This document shows, piece after piece, positions 19,668 through 27,943 of a stretch of 64,000 nt of DNA. Under the pieces are notes generated by a model. The model worked only from the letters and a program-made list of their open reading frames with translations. It was not told the DNA's origin and made no database searches. The stretch spans positions 4,650,001-4,714,000 of the forward strand of contig NZ_CP194902.1 of the NCBI RefSeq assembly GCF_051027545.1, in the 5' to 3' direction. Both the position numbers and the translations under genes were made by a program. How positions within the stretch are numbered: the first letter of the stretch is position 1; each line of letters opens with the position of its first letter. The DNA comes from Methylocaldum sp002005105 (GTDB lineage Bacteria; Pseudomonadota; Gammaproteobacteria; Methylococcales; Methylococcaceae).

Positions 19668-22550
19668 TTATTGGCATATTGTCGGACGCTGAATAAGGGT
19701 GGAGGGAAGAGCCGCCACCAGCATATCCAGATCATTGCATCCGATCTGGTCGTTGCTGACGAGATTTAAGTACCCCAAAGCGTGCAGTTGAGTGAGTGGC
19801 CAGACGTCCACTAGAGCATTGCTCGACAGATCCAGTTCTTTGAGTTGGCTGAAGTTTGGGCCATTCGGGCCTGGGCTCGCGAAGACCTGAATATTGTCGA
19901 TGCCGTTGCCCGCGACGTTGAGCCGGGTCAGCGTGCTGCCAAACGGCATGAGGAAGTCGAGGCTCTTGCCGCCGTTGGAATCGGTGAGATGGGTATTGCC
20001 CAGATCCAATTCCACCAGAGGGTAAGGCTTACCGGTCTCCCAATTCGTTAGCGGCCCGAGGTTGCTGAACGAGCCGATCTCGATACCGTTAAGCCCCAGG
20101 CTGGTCAGCCCCCGGTTCATGTCGATCACGGGACGTACTTGCCAGATGGCAAGGCTTTGGTTGCCGGAGAGATTGAGCCTGGTCAGCTGATGCAGCGGAC
20201 TAAGCGGCCAGACGTCAATCAGGGCGTTGTTCGACAGATCCAGCTCTTTGAGTTGGCTGAAGTTTGGACCGTTCGATCCCCAACTCGCAAAAACCTGAAT
20301 GTTATCGATGTCGTTGCCCGCGACGTTAAGCCGAGTCAGCGTGCCACCAAACGGCATCAGGAAGTCGAGACTCTTGCCGCCGTTGGGATCAGTCAGGTGA
20401 GTGTTGCCCAAGTCCAGTTCCGTCAAAGCGTAAGGCTTGCCCGTCTCCCAATTGGTCAGCGGTCCGAGGTTATCGAATGAGCCAATCTCGATACCGTTGA
20501 GCCCCAGACTGGTCAACCCCCGGTTCATGTCGATCACCGGGCGTACTTGCCAAATGGCGAGGTTCGGATTGCCCGAGAGGTTGAGCTTGGTCAGATTGTG
20601 CAGCGGGCCGAGGGGCCAGACGTCCACCAGAGCATTGTTCGACAAATCCAATTCGCTCAGCTGGACAAAGCTCGGGCCGTTCGGTCCCCAGTTGGCAAAG
20701 ACCTGGATATTGTTAATGCCATTGCCGGCGACGTTGAGCCGGGTCAGCGTGCTGCCAAACGGCATGAGAAAGTCTAGGCTCTTGCCGCCATTGAGGTCGG
20801 TCAGGTGAGTGTTGCCCAGATCCAGCTCCGTCAAAGCGTAAGGCTTACCGGTCTCCCAATTGGTCAGCGGTCCGAGGTTATCAAATGAGCCGATCTCGAT
20901 ACCATTGAGCCCCAGACTGGTCAGTCCCCGGTTCATGTCGATCACGGGACGCACCTGCCAGATAGCCAGGCTCTGGTTGCCCGAGAGGTTGAGCTTGGTC
21001 AGCTGATGCAGCGCGCTGAGAGGGGCTACATCAATCACGGCGTTATTCGACAGGTCCAGCTCCCTAAGTTGCATGAAGTTCGGGTTGTACGAAGAACCCC
21101 AGCTTCCCAAGACGTGGATGCTGTCAATGCCGTTGCCGGCGACGTTGAGCCGGGTCAGCGTGCTGCCAAACGGCATGAGAAAGTCGAGGCTCTTGCCGCC
21201 ATTGAGATCGGTCAGGTGAGTGTTGCCCAAGTCCAGTTCCTGTAAAGCATAAGGCTGTCCAGTCTCCCAGTTGGTCAGCGGCCCGAGGTTGTCGAACGAG
21301 CCGATCTCGATACCGTTGAGCCCCAGACTGGTCAATCCCTGGTTCATGTCGATCACGGGACGCACCTGCCAGATGGCAAGGTTCTGATTACCGGAGAGAT
21401 TGAGCTTGGTCAGATTGTGCAGCGGACTAAGCGGCCAGACGTCCACTAGAGCATTGTTCGACAGATCCAGCTCTTTGAGTTGGTTGAAGTTTGGACCGTT
21501 CGATCCCCAACTCGCGAAGACCTGAATGTTATCGATGCCATTGCCCGCGACGTTGAGCCGGGTCAGCGTGCCGGCAAACGGCATGAGAAAGTCGAGGCTA
21601 TGGCCGCCGTTGAGATCGGTCAGGTGGGTATTGCCTAGATCCAATTCCGCCAGCGCGTAGGGCTGACCGGTATGCGGGTTGGTCAGCGGTCCCAGGTTGT
21701 CGAACGAGCCGATCTCGATGCCGTTGAGCCCTAGACTAGTTAGTTCCCAACTCATGTCGATCACCGGGCGCACTTGCATGAGCGCCACGCGACGGTTGCC
21801 GGAAAGATTGAGCTTAGTCAGATTGTGTAGCGACGTGAGGGGGACTACCTCGATAAGAGCATTGTTCGATAGATCCAGCTCTCGGAGTTGGCTGAAATTC
21901 GGGCTATTCAGGTTCCAGTTCCAGCTTCCCAAGACCTGGATATTGTTAATGCCGTTGCCGGCGACATTGAGGCGGGTCAGCGTGCTGCCAAACGGCATCA
22001 GGAAGTCGAGGCTCTTGCCGCCGTTGGGATCGGTCAGGTGAGTGTTGCCCAGATCCAGCTCCGTCAAGGCGTAAGGCTCGCCCGTCTCCCAATTGATCAG
22101 CGGCCCGAGGTTGACAAACGAGCCGATCTCGATGCCGTTGAGTCCCAAGCTGCTTAGTCCCCGGTTCATGTCGATCACCGGGCGCACCTGCCAAATGGCC
22201 AGAGTCGAATTACCGGAGAGATTAAGCTTGGTTAAGGTTTGCAGTGAAGCGAGTGGCCAGACGTCCTGAATATTATTCTTGCTCAAGTCGAGCTCAGTAA
22301 GACTGAAAAGCCCCTCCAATCCTTCCAATCTAATGATATTCCGACCGGGACACTCCAACTGGACTACCTGCTCAACGTACTGCCAACCGTTACGATTGGC
22401 CTGTTCTGTTAGGCAGTTTTGTAGATTTGGGTCTGCCATGGATGGCAAAGGAGTTGCCGCCTGCGCCGCAAAAGAGGCAAAGCAACTAAAAATAGTTATG
22501 GTAGCTATAGAGGCACTCTGAATACCAAAGAAAAATCTTGAACAGCGCAT
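19668..22550 (-). CDS. Secreted leucine-rich-repeat protein with six 136-residue super-repeats
   Basis: 960 residues from ATG at 22550, which has AGGAGAG (22557-22563) 6 nt upstream; an in-frame TTG at 22556 is less likely. A signal peptide of about 30 residues (SASIATITIFSCFASFAAQA) directs export. After a capping region (MADPNLQNCLTEQANRNG) come LRRs such as LTELDLSKNNI, grouped into six near-identical units of 136-137 codons. Each unit starts LTKLNLSGN, passes AIWQVRPVIDMNRGL, SLGLNGIEIGSF, LTELDLGNTHLTD and SLDFLMPFGSTLTRLNVAGN, and ends ELDLSNNALVDVWPL. Marker sequences recur at 19822, 20230, 20638, 21046, 21457 and 21865, i.e. every 408 bp (once 411). Internalin-like surface binding is a family-level guess; no anchor or sorting signal is visible. 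DNA identity between units implies recent duplication and unstable copy number. Confidence 0.9.
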   Translation of the reverse strand: MRCSRFFFGIQSASIATITIFSCFASFAAQAATPLPSMADPNLQNCLTEQANRNGWQYVEQVVQLECPGRNIIRLEGLEGLFSLTELDLSKNNIQDVWPLASLQTLTKLNLSGNSTLAIWQVRPVIDMNRGLSSLGLNGIEIGSFVNLGPLINWETGEPYALTELDLGNTHLTDPNGGKSLDFLMPFGSTLTRLNVAGNGINNIQVLGSWNWNLNSPNFSQLRELDLSNNALIEVVPLTSLHNLTKLNLSGNRRVALMQVRPVIDMSWELTSLGLNGIEIGSFDNLGPLTNPHTGQPYALAELDLGNTHLTDLNGGHSLDFLMPFAGTLTRLNVAGNGIDNIQVFASWGSNGPNFNQLKELDLSNNALVDVWPLSPLHNLTKLNLSGNQNLAIWQVRPVIDMNQGLTSLGLNGIEIGSFDNLGPLTNWETGQPYALQELDLGNTHLTDLNGGKSLDFLMPFGSTLTRLNVAGNGIDSIHVLGSWGSSYNPNFMQLRELDLSNNAVIDVAPLSALHQLTKLNLSGNQSLAIWQVRPVIDMNRGLTSLGLNGIEIGSFDNLGPLTNWETGKPYALTELDLGNTHLTDLNGGKSLDFLMPFGSTLTRLNVAGNGINNIQVFANWGPNGPSFVQLSELDLSNNALVDVWPLGPLHNLTKLNLSGNPNLAIWQVRPVIDMNRGLTSLGLNGIEIGSFDNLGPLTNWETGKPYALTELDLGNTHLTDPNGGKSLDFLMPFGGTLTRLNVAGNDIDNIQVFASWGSNGPNFSQLKELDLSNNALIDVWPLSPLHQLTRLNLSGNQSLAIWQVRPVIDMNRGLTSLGLNGIEIGSFSNLGPLTNWETGKPYPLVELDLGNTHLTDSNGGKSLDFLMPFGSTLTRLNVAGNGIDNIQVFASPGPNGPNFSQLKELDLSSNALVDVWPLTQLHALGYLNLVSNDQIGCNDLDMLVAALPSTLIQRPTICQ

Positions 22551-22582
22551 GTGCAACTCTCCTGAATGGCGCCTTTGCCATG

Positions 22583-22603
22583 AAAAAAGCCGCTAAATGC
22601 GGC
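22583..22603 (-). terminator. Intrinsic terminator inside the leader of the LRR gene (attenuator-like)
   Basis: On the minus strand GCCGC (22603-22599), loop ATTTA, GCGGC (22593-22589) and six T (22588-22583) form a terminator that ends 32 nt before the LRR start codon. Upstream in the same leader are further stems: GCCTCA/TGAGGC (22658-22663/22667-22672) and CGCTAC/GTAGCG (22628-22633/22653-22658). The layout is that of a transcriptional attenuator or riboswitch; no known aptamer consensus was recognised. Confidence 0.65.
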
Positions 22604-22875
22604 AATCCCCCAGTCCTGCAGCATGGACGCTACGCATGAGCGCAAAAAATTAGTAGCGCCTCACAATGAGGCTAGGCACGAAGAAGTATAGATAAAGATA
22701 CGTAGCGGACAGGCTGGACTTCCACGAAGCGTCAACCCAACTACGAAACTCCGGGAAGAAAGGATGATCGATGCCGACCGTATGGTCGTGAAGTTAGAGC
22801 TTCCGAGGTATGAGTTCCCAAGCCAGAGCTTGAGAGGGGGGGCAGGCTTTAGTTATTTGGCTAATGCCCGATGGT

Positions 22876-23088
22876 TCAAAGCGTACGTTTCCGGCCGCGC
22901 TTCATATCATCCACCAGCCGCTCATTGGCGCTTCGCGCGTGCTCGATGTCCCAAATCCGGATCGCTTCTTCGAGTTCGATTTTGCCTTCGTTGACCATTT
23001 TGCAGAGGCCCGCCCGTAGGGCATGGAGCGTGATAATCAGCGGATCTTTGGGGGTGTCGGCCGGGTACTTTTTCCAATTCGCCAGCGA
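22876..23088 (-). pseudogene. 5'-truncated copy of the small secreted protein gene (19175-19450)
   Basis: The minus strand reads WKKYPADTPKDPLIITLHALR, then AGLCKMVNEGKIELEEAIRI, WDIEHARSANERLVDDMKRG and RKRTL before a stop at 22876. It is collinear with residues 34-88 of the protein at 19175 and even more complete at the C-terminus, but the signal peptide is gone and an in-frame stop (TAG) lies just upstream of the matching part. With flanking similarity beyond the gene (22850-22875 against 19114-19140), it forms a direct repeat enclosing the LRR gene. No translation start remains. Confidence 0.75.
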
Positions 23089-23145
23089 CTATCCTTTAAA
23101 TTCTGTGAGATACAGAATCAGATAATCAATCGCTAGGGGGTATCA

Positions 23146-23364
23146 ATGGGTGTCGGAACGGGGCTGCTTATTACGTTTTTGCTCTCGCTGCTTTGGTTTG
23201 CGATCAGGACGGGTAGAAAGCGCCGATCGCACTGGAACAGCGGTAGTTATGATTCGAGCTCTAACTCTTGGTCACAACCCAGTGATTCAGTTTCCTCAAG
23301 CGTCGATTGCAGTTCAGGGGATAACGGCTCAGGCAGCGATAGCGGTTGCAGTTGCGGAGATTAA
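23146..23364 (+). CDS. Small membrane protein with Ser-rich, Cys-containing tail
   Basis: 72 residues; ATG at 23146 has AGGGGG 5 nt upstream. Residues 4-20 form one hydrophobic helix (GTGLLITFLLSLLWFAI), followed by a basic stretch (RTGRKRRSHW), which would keep the tail in the cytoplasm, and about 40 residues dominated by Ser with DCSSGDNGSGSDSGCSCGD at the end. The composition resembles small membrane proteins with GxCGxxCG-type tails but no family was recognised. It lies in a repeat-rich accessory stretch and the 150-bp hairpin cassette begins at its stop codon, which could act as its terminator. Confidence 0.55.
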   Translation: MGVGTGLLITFLLSLLWFAIRTGRKRRSHWNSGSYDSSSNSWSQPSDSVSSSVDCSSGDNGSGSDSGCSCGD

Positions 23365-23514
23365 TTATTAATCAGGCCCGTAAATACCCTCCTGGTATTT
23401 CGGGCCGCCGCCCAGGCCCGGTACACGCCCGGCCTGGGCTCACGCGGCTTGTCGCCGCGCCGGGGCATCCCTGCCCCGGATTAACCCGGCCTATATTTAT
23501 AGGCCGGGTTAATA
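23365..23514. repeat. 150-bp five-hairpin cassette, copy 1
   Basis: Nearly identical to 27944-28092. It consists of consecutive hairpins: GGCCCGTAAATACC/GGTATTTCGGGCC, GCCCAGGCC/GGCCTGGGC, CGCGGC/GCCGCG, CCGGGGCA/TGCCCCGG and TTAACCCGGCCTAT/ATAGGCCGGGTTAA. The outer edges TTATTAA and TTAATA are imperfectly inverted, as in a small non-autonomous element. No coding capacity. Confidence 0.8.
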
Positions 23515-23518
23515 GGAG

Positions 23519-23580
23519 TCACGCTTTCATTGTTTGACTAACGTTCGATGGCTTAGAGCGTTAGTTTCCGACCATGCTTG
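23519..23580. repeat. Remnant of the 3' flank of the small-protein repeat
   Basis: TTTGACTAACGTTCGATGG and the following AGAGCGTTAGTTTCCGACC match the 3' flanks of the small-protein copies at 19114-19165 and 22847-22900 (pattern TTTGCCTA.G.TCGATGGTT, then AGCATTCGTTTCCGGCC). A weaker match is at 27815-27866. Nothing else is seen between 23581 and the propeller gene. Confidence 0.5.
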
Positions 23581-23782
23581 AGTTAGCGGGGCGCCGTTCA
23601 CTGTAAGTCTACGATCCGCCGAAAAAAGACGGTCCTCGGCTTCCCCCAGACGCCCGACGAATGCGGAATCTGTGCGATAAACGGGGAAAAGACGCCTGAA
23701 CGGAAGAAGGTTCCCAATCGTGACGGAACCGGGCAACGCACGGCGCTGTCACGAATGAACTGTGGGAAAAGCTCCGAACGAG

Positions 23783-24793
23783 TTACGGAAGCACGGCAAT
23801 CGCCCAGGGACCGTTTCCGACCGGAACCGTCTTCGTTACGACGAAGGTCGAGAGGTCGATGATGGAGAGGTCGTTGCTGAGTCCGTTCGCGGTATAAAGC
23901 CGCTTTTGGTCCGGCGAGAATTCGAGATTCCAGACCCTTTGTCCCACCGGAATGTACCGAACCACTTCGAGCGTACGGGCGTCGATGACGGCGACCCGGC
24001 TGGCCCGGCCCAAAGCAACATAACCGTAGCGGCGATCCCGGTCGATTCGGATACCCACGGCTCCGATATCACGGTCCGCGACATCGGGAATCTTGAAGGT
24101 AATTGTCTTGATCGGACGCTTCGTTGCCGTTTCGATAATCGTCAGAGACTGGCCGTCATGCGAACTGACCCAGAGCTGTTCACCGTCATCGGTAAAGCGC
24201 GAGTAGCGAGGTCGCGGGTCGACCGGCGTTCGCTCCATCGGCTCCAGGCTGGTGGTGTCGATCCACGTGGCGGTATTGTCGGCTTCGCTGGTGCTGACGA
24301 CCCAACGCCCATCGGGGCTGATCGAAACACCCTCCGGTTCCTTGCCTATGGGAATGCGCTTCAACACTTGGCGCGATTCGACATCGACCACGGTCAGCTG
24401 GTTGTCGTCGTCGTTGGATGCGAACAAGCGGGTTTCGAGGGGGTTCAGCGTGAAGGTTTTCGGGTCCTTGTCGACCGGCCATCGGCCGACGGGTTCCAGA
24501 GTGCGGGTATCCAGGACAGCGATCGCATTGCCCTCGCTGGTTGCCACGAAAATCTTCAGGCCATCGCGTCCGGCCAGGATACCTCGGGGCCGCTTGCCTA
24601 CCGGAACCGTGCGCCGGACTTCGCCGGTGGCCCCATCCACTTCGACTACGGCATTGTCCTTCTCCAGGGTTACAAAAACGGAGTCTGCATGGGCGGGCAA
24701 TATCACGGCCGAGGCGAGTATGCAGGGAACGAGTCTTTGTAGGCGGAAAGCTTGCGGCAGGCGCAACAGATATGGGCAATTTTTATGGAACAT
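23783..24793 (-). CDS. Periplasmic YVTN beta-propeller protein, PQQ-catabolism-associated type
   Basis: 336 residues from ATG at 24793; the open frame extends 47 codons further, but the sequence there is not signal-like, while MFHKNCPYLLRLPQAFRLQ leads into LVPCILASAVILPAHA, a good signal peptide. The mature protein has seven-blade-type repeats: VFVTLEKDNAVVEVDGATGE, VPVGKRPRGILAGRDG, LFASNDDDNQLTVVDVESRQ, IPIGKEPEGVSISPDG, VPVGNGPWAIAVLP. The spacing and the RPRYSRFTDDGEQLWVSS and VGQRVWNLEFSPDQKRLYTA segments match the propeller associated with PQQ-dependent alcohol catabolism loci (TIGR03866 type). No PQQ dehydrogenase is in the window. Ribosome site is weak. Confidence 0.85.
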   Translation of the reverse strand: MFHKNCPYLLRLPQAFRLQRLVPCILASAVILPAHADSVFVTLEKDNAVVEVDGATGEVRRTVPVGKRPRGILAGRDGLKIFVATSEGNAIAVLDTRTLEPVGRWPVDKDPKTFTLNPLETRLFASNDDDNQLTVVDVESRQVLKRIPIGKEPEGVSISPDGRWVVSTSEADNTATWIDTTSLEPMERTPVDPRPRYSRFTDDGEQLWVSSHDGQSLTIIETATKRPIKTITFKIPDVADRDIGAVGIRIDRDRRYGYVALGRASRVAVIDARTLEVVRYIPVGQRVWNLEFSPDQKRLYTANGLSNDLSIIDLSTFVVTKTVPVGNGPWAIAVLP

Positions 24794-25051
24794 GTCGGAC
24801 GTATTCGAAACAAAAGGAAAAGGGTGGTTACCACCGCATGAGCGATGGCGGTAAGCTGCAGGCATCCGGGTAGGATACCCGTCGATACGGTCGCGACCCA
24901 CGAGGGATGTCGGGTAACTCTCCCGAAGATGCAAGGAAAATATCCTTTATTTTCGAAGCAAGGACATTCCCGATGCCTTCCGCACCAGGATTTCGCGCTC
25001 GCCGTGGTAACCTTTTCGCTCTGATCTGACGCCAACTTTTCGGAGTAGCCG

Positions 25052-25615
25052 GTGACTCAATCAAAACCCTTTCGCGGTACGAAGCCGCTCCGGGAGCTCA
25101 GCAACCCGGTGATCGCCATGGGCCTTGTCATCGTCGCAGCCGGATGCGACAGTCCGGATTCTTCCTCTAGCCAGAACATCCCCGCCGCTGTCGAATCGCC
25201 ATTGACGCGCTCCGACCGACTGGCAGAGTTGCGCAAAGCAAAATTCCTGAACCTGGCGGAGAAGGACGTCGCAGCCGAATGGCTGGCACTTCAGGAACAC
25301 CGCGACGACTCTTCCTATCGGCCGACGCCCGGCGACGTGGCGGCATACGAGCAACGCATCAAACTCCTCGCCAAGCTCACGCAGGAAGACCGACGGATGG
25401 TCGCCAACCGAACCGTACAAACACGGGACCTGCTGGCAGAGCAGAATATCCGCGAATCTCTCCTGACCCTGCTGGATGGCATGACCGATGTGGCCAAGGC
25501 CAGTGTGGTCGGCAATTACGGCGCCTATTGCCAATGGTATGTCAATTTGCGCCAAAGCCGGCTCGGTCACCGGGAAGCACTGCAGCAGATGACGAGTTTG
25601 AAGCGGTCGCCTTAG
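25052..25615 (+). CDS. Putative lipoprotein of unknown function
   Basis: 187 residues starting at GTG 25052 with CGGAG 7 nt upstream. An N-terminal hydrophobic stretch VIAMGLVIVAAGC ends in a lipobox-like VAAGC at residue 32, preceded by basic residues. The mature part is charged and helical (SDRLAELRKAKFLNLAEKD, later RDLLAEQNIRESLLTLLDGM) and ends QMTSLKRSP. No domain recognised. It is divergent from the YVTN propeller and isolated from the downstream lyase by about 200 bp of repeat-like sequence (TTCGACAGG..., 25630-25690). Confidence 0.6.
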   Translation: MTQSKPFRGTKPLRELSNPVIAMGLVIVAAGCDSPDSSSSQNIPAAVESPLTRSDRLAELRKAKFLNLAEKDVAAEWLALQEHRDDSSYRPTPGDVAAYEQRIKLLAKLTQEDRRMVANRTVQTRDLLAEQNIRESLLTLLDGMTDVAKASVVGNYGAYCQWYVNLRQSRLGHREALQQMTSLKRSP

Positions 25616-25813
25616 AACCGATCAGAGACAGTTCGACAGGTTCACGATAGGCCCTTAGACAGGCTCAGGGCGAACGGTCTACTGCGATAGGTCTAGGGTG
25701 CCGTCGAAACGTTTCCATCGCGACACAGCGCGATGGGGCGACGCGTTACGAACCGAAGGCAAACAGACCGGTCCGCAGATCATTCCAAGCCCTGAATCAA
25801 ATACGTATCCACG

Positions 25814-26788
25814 ATGCCGCAATCCCTCAACGCAGTCCTGCATCCCGCGTCCGTAATCGCAGCGCCGCGTCTCTCCCGAAGAGTCGGTGCGAACCTTACC
25901 CTGGTCAGCGAAACCTTCCAGCACACCGGCAGTTTCAAGTTCCGCGCCGCCTACCATCTGGCTTCGAAAGTCCCTCAACGGCAGATCATCGCCGCGTCGT
26001 CCGGCAACTTCGGACAGGCGCTGGCCTATGCCTGCGGGCTGCTGGGCAAGTCCTGCCGGGTGGTCATGCCGGCGACTTCGGCCAGGGTCAAAATGGACGC
26101 GGTGCGGGAATACGGGGGTACGATAGACGAAGTGGACACAAGCGTGAAAAGCCGGGCCGAACGGCTGGCGGAACTCGCCGCAGACTGCCCCGATGCCTAT
26201 GTTGCCAGCGCCTACGATGATCCGTTGGTAATCGAAGGCAATGCCAGCCTGGGAGAGGAAATTGCCGCTCTGGGCGACCTATTCGACGCGGTCATCGCGC
26301 CCGTGGGCGGTGGCGGCCTCGCTGCCGGTCTGATCACGGGACTGCATCGCGCCGGCCGATCGACGCCCGTGATCGGCGCGGAACCGCTGCTGGGCAACGA
26401 TGCCGCACGCTCTCTGAGAGCCGGGAGCATCGTGGTTAACGAATCCGAACCGCAAACCCTCGCCGACGGCGCGCGCACCCTGAGCCTGGGCCGGCGCAAC
26501 TGGGAAATTTTGCATACGGGACTTGCCGGCATCGTCGAGGTACCGGAAGCCTCGATTGCCCAGGGCGTCAAGCTGTTGTTCGAACTCGCCAATCTCAAGG
26601 CCGAACCTACCGGCGCCCTCGCCGTGGCCGCTCTGCTGACCGAACCGGAACGCTTCCGCGGACAGTCGGTCTGTTGTGTGATCAGCGGCGGGAATGTGGA
26701 TGGGGAGCTTTATCGGACGTTGCTCCGGTCTACCCATCCTACGATCCTCCATCAATCCCCTTGTAGAGATTCCCCATGGACAGACTGA
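25814..26788 (+). CDS. PLP-dependent threonine/serine dehydratase-like lyase
   Basis: 324 residues of the fold-type II PLP family. Lys42 in QHTGSFKFRAAYH is the expected Schiff-base lysine, SSGNFGQALAYAC binds the substrate carboxylate (canonical SSGNHxQ, with Phe for His here), and GGGGLAAGLITGL binds phosphate. Length fits catabolic Ser/Thr dehydratase, threo-3-hydroxyaspartate ammonia-lyase or serine racemase; there is no ACT domain, so a biosynthetic IlvA is unlikely. The gene overlaps the HD hydrolase by 13 nt, so the pair is probably co-translated. Ribosome site before 25814 is not strong (CACG...). Confidence 0.85.
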   Translation: MPQSLNAVLHPASVIAAPRLSRRVGANLTLVSETFQHTGSFKFRAAYHLASKVPQRQIIAASSGNFGQALAYACGLLGKSCRVVMPATSARVKMDAVREYGGTIDEVDTSVKSRAERLAELAADCPDAYVASAYDDPLVIEGNASLGEEIAALGDLFDAVIAPVGGGGLAAGLITGLHRAGRSTPVIGAEPLLGNDAARSLRAGSIVVNESEPQTLADGARTLSLGRRNWEILHTGLAGIVEVPEASIAQGVKLLFELANLKAEPTGALAVAALLTEPERFRGQSVCCVISGGNVDGELYRTLLRSTHPTILHQSPCRDSPWTD

Positions 26789-27375
26789 AACGGCAAATCG
26801 GCTTCATCGTCGAGTTGGACAAACTCAAGACCATCGTTCGCCAGTCCTGGCTGGCGGACGGCTCGCGCCGGGAGAATTCGGCGGAGCACAGCTGGCATGT
26901 CGCGCTGATGGCCTTGGTGCTCGCCGAGCACGCCAACGCCGACATGGACCTCGACCTCGCGCGGGTCGTCAAGCTGCTGCTGCTCCATGACGTGGTCGAA
27001 ATCGATGCCGGCGACGTTCTGATCTACGATGTCGCGGGAAACGTCAGCAAGCCCGAACGGGAACGGCAGGCGGCCGAACGGATTTATGGGATGTTGCCGG
27101 ACGATCAGGCGGCGGAACTGCGGGCGCTGTGGGAAGAGTTTGAAATGGGCGAGACGACCGAAGCCCGCTTTGCGGCGTCTCTAGATCGACTCATGCCTTT
27201 GTTGCACAACTTCCTGACCGAAGGCCGCGCCTGGCGGCACCATGGCGTCACCGCCGACCAGGTGTTGGCGGCCAATGCCCGCATCGCCGCCGGTTCCACC
27301 GCGCTATGGGACTATGCCCGAGGACTAATCGACGAGGCGGTGGAGCGGGATTATCTGCTTCCGGGCAAAGAATAG
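26776..27375 (+). CDS. HD-domain hydrolase, YfbR/HDDC2-like 5'-deoxynucleotidase
   Basis: 199 residues. The metal-binding signature is present: AEHSWHVALMALVL (first His), LLLHDVVEIDAGDVL (HD pair) and a downstream Asp in FAASLDRLMPLLHNFL. The N-terminal FIVELDKLKTIVRQSWL is typical of HDDC2/YfbR proteins, which dephosphorylate deoxynucleoside 5'-monophosphates. It begins inside the 3' end of the PLP lyase gene (13-nt overlap), giving a two-gene unit. Followed by a repeat-filled intergenic stretch of about 740 bp. Confidence 0.88.
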   Translation: MDRLKRQIGFIVELDKLKTIVRQSWLADGSRRENSAEHSWHVALMALVLAEHANADMDLDLARVVKLLLLHDVVEIDAGDVLIYDVAGNVSKPERERQAAERIYGMLPDDQAAELRALWEEFEMGETTEARFAASLDRLMPLLHNFLTEGRAWRHHGVTADQVLAANARIAAGSTALWDYARGLIDEAVERDYLLPGKE

Positions 27376-27417
27376 CGATTTTGAGCCTATCCCAGTAGGT
27401 CCCCGAAACCCTTCGAC

Positions 27418-27475
27418 CGGCCTGTCGTGAGCGGAGTCGAAGGGCTCAGGGCGAACGGCCTACTGAGATAGGCTC
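27418..27475. repeat. TTCGACnGG-type dispersed repeat
   Basis: Contains the arms CCCTTCGACCGG and GTCGAAGGGCTCAGGGCGAA followed by CGGCCTACTGAGATAGG. A similar segment is at 25630-25690 (GTTCGACAGGTTC, CAGGCTCAGGGCGAACGG, CTACTGCGATAGG) and a perfect inverted version at 62505-62558. This is the common intergenic CTCAGGnCGAA type of palindromic repeat seen in many genomes. Confidence 0.6.
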
Positions 27476-27477
27476 TT

Positions 27478-27789
27478 AGAGCGTTTTCATCGCGCTCGTA
27501 CGGCAAAACAGGCCTGGCAGGAGTCGTTGGTACCTTCGGCCAGGGTAGATCGACTCAAGCTTTCGTAGGTCGGCAATCCTTTGCCGACGAACCCGTTGGC
27601 CCAACGGCACCGTCGGGAACGGCGGCTTCGGCGCTCCCAGGCCGACCGTTTGCGATTGGAAGGGTCGCGACTAAAGCGACCGTTTGCGATTGGAAGGGTC
27701 ATTCGGGTGCTCCCCGGATGACCGTTTGCGATTGGAAGGGATTCCCGACCTACGCGCGAGTGCCCGTACACTAGGTATGAAAATGCTCT
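27478..27789. repeat. Family A element, long form (312 bp) with terminal inverted repeats
   Basis: Ends AGAGCGTTTTCAT (27478) and ATGAAAATGCTCT (27789) are inverted copies of each other with one mismatch. It is the inverted counterpart of the 314-bp copy at 44259-44572. Inside are a GTAGGTCGGCAATCC core (27567), then three copies of GACCGTTTGCGATTGGAAG starting at 27644, 27678 and 27720. Each spacer together with its flanks forms a hairpin (GGTCGC/GCGACC, GGTCAT/ATGACC). No gene is encoded, so it is a non-autonomous or structural repeat. Confidence 0.8.
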
Positions 27790-27943
27790 GGCTATTGATC
27801 AATGGGCAAAAGACATGCTTTTCTTGTTTGACCAATGCCCACGATCAGCACGTTCGTCTCCGGCCGAGAGCAACCGGTGAGCCGGAGTCGTGCAGCAAGC
27901 TTTTAGCAAGGTTGAAAAGAAGGATGTCGAAGGAGTATTGTAT

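Noticed and set aside
22557..22700. Known cyclic-di-GMP, guanidine or preQ1 riboswitch in the LRR leader
   Set aside because: None of the conserved motif strings of these classes is present; only stems and a terminator can be shown.
27640..27745. CRISPR-like repeat-spacer array
   Set aside because: Only three units, unequal spacers that pair with the repeat edges, no cas genes, and the same units occur in mixed orientation at 44316-44415.
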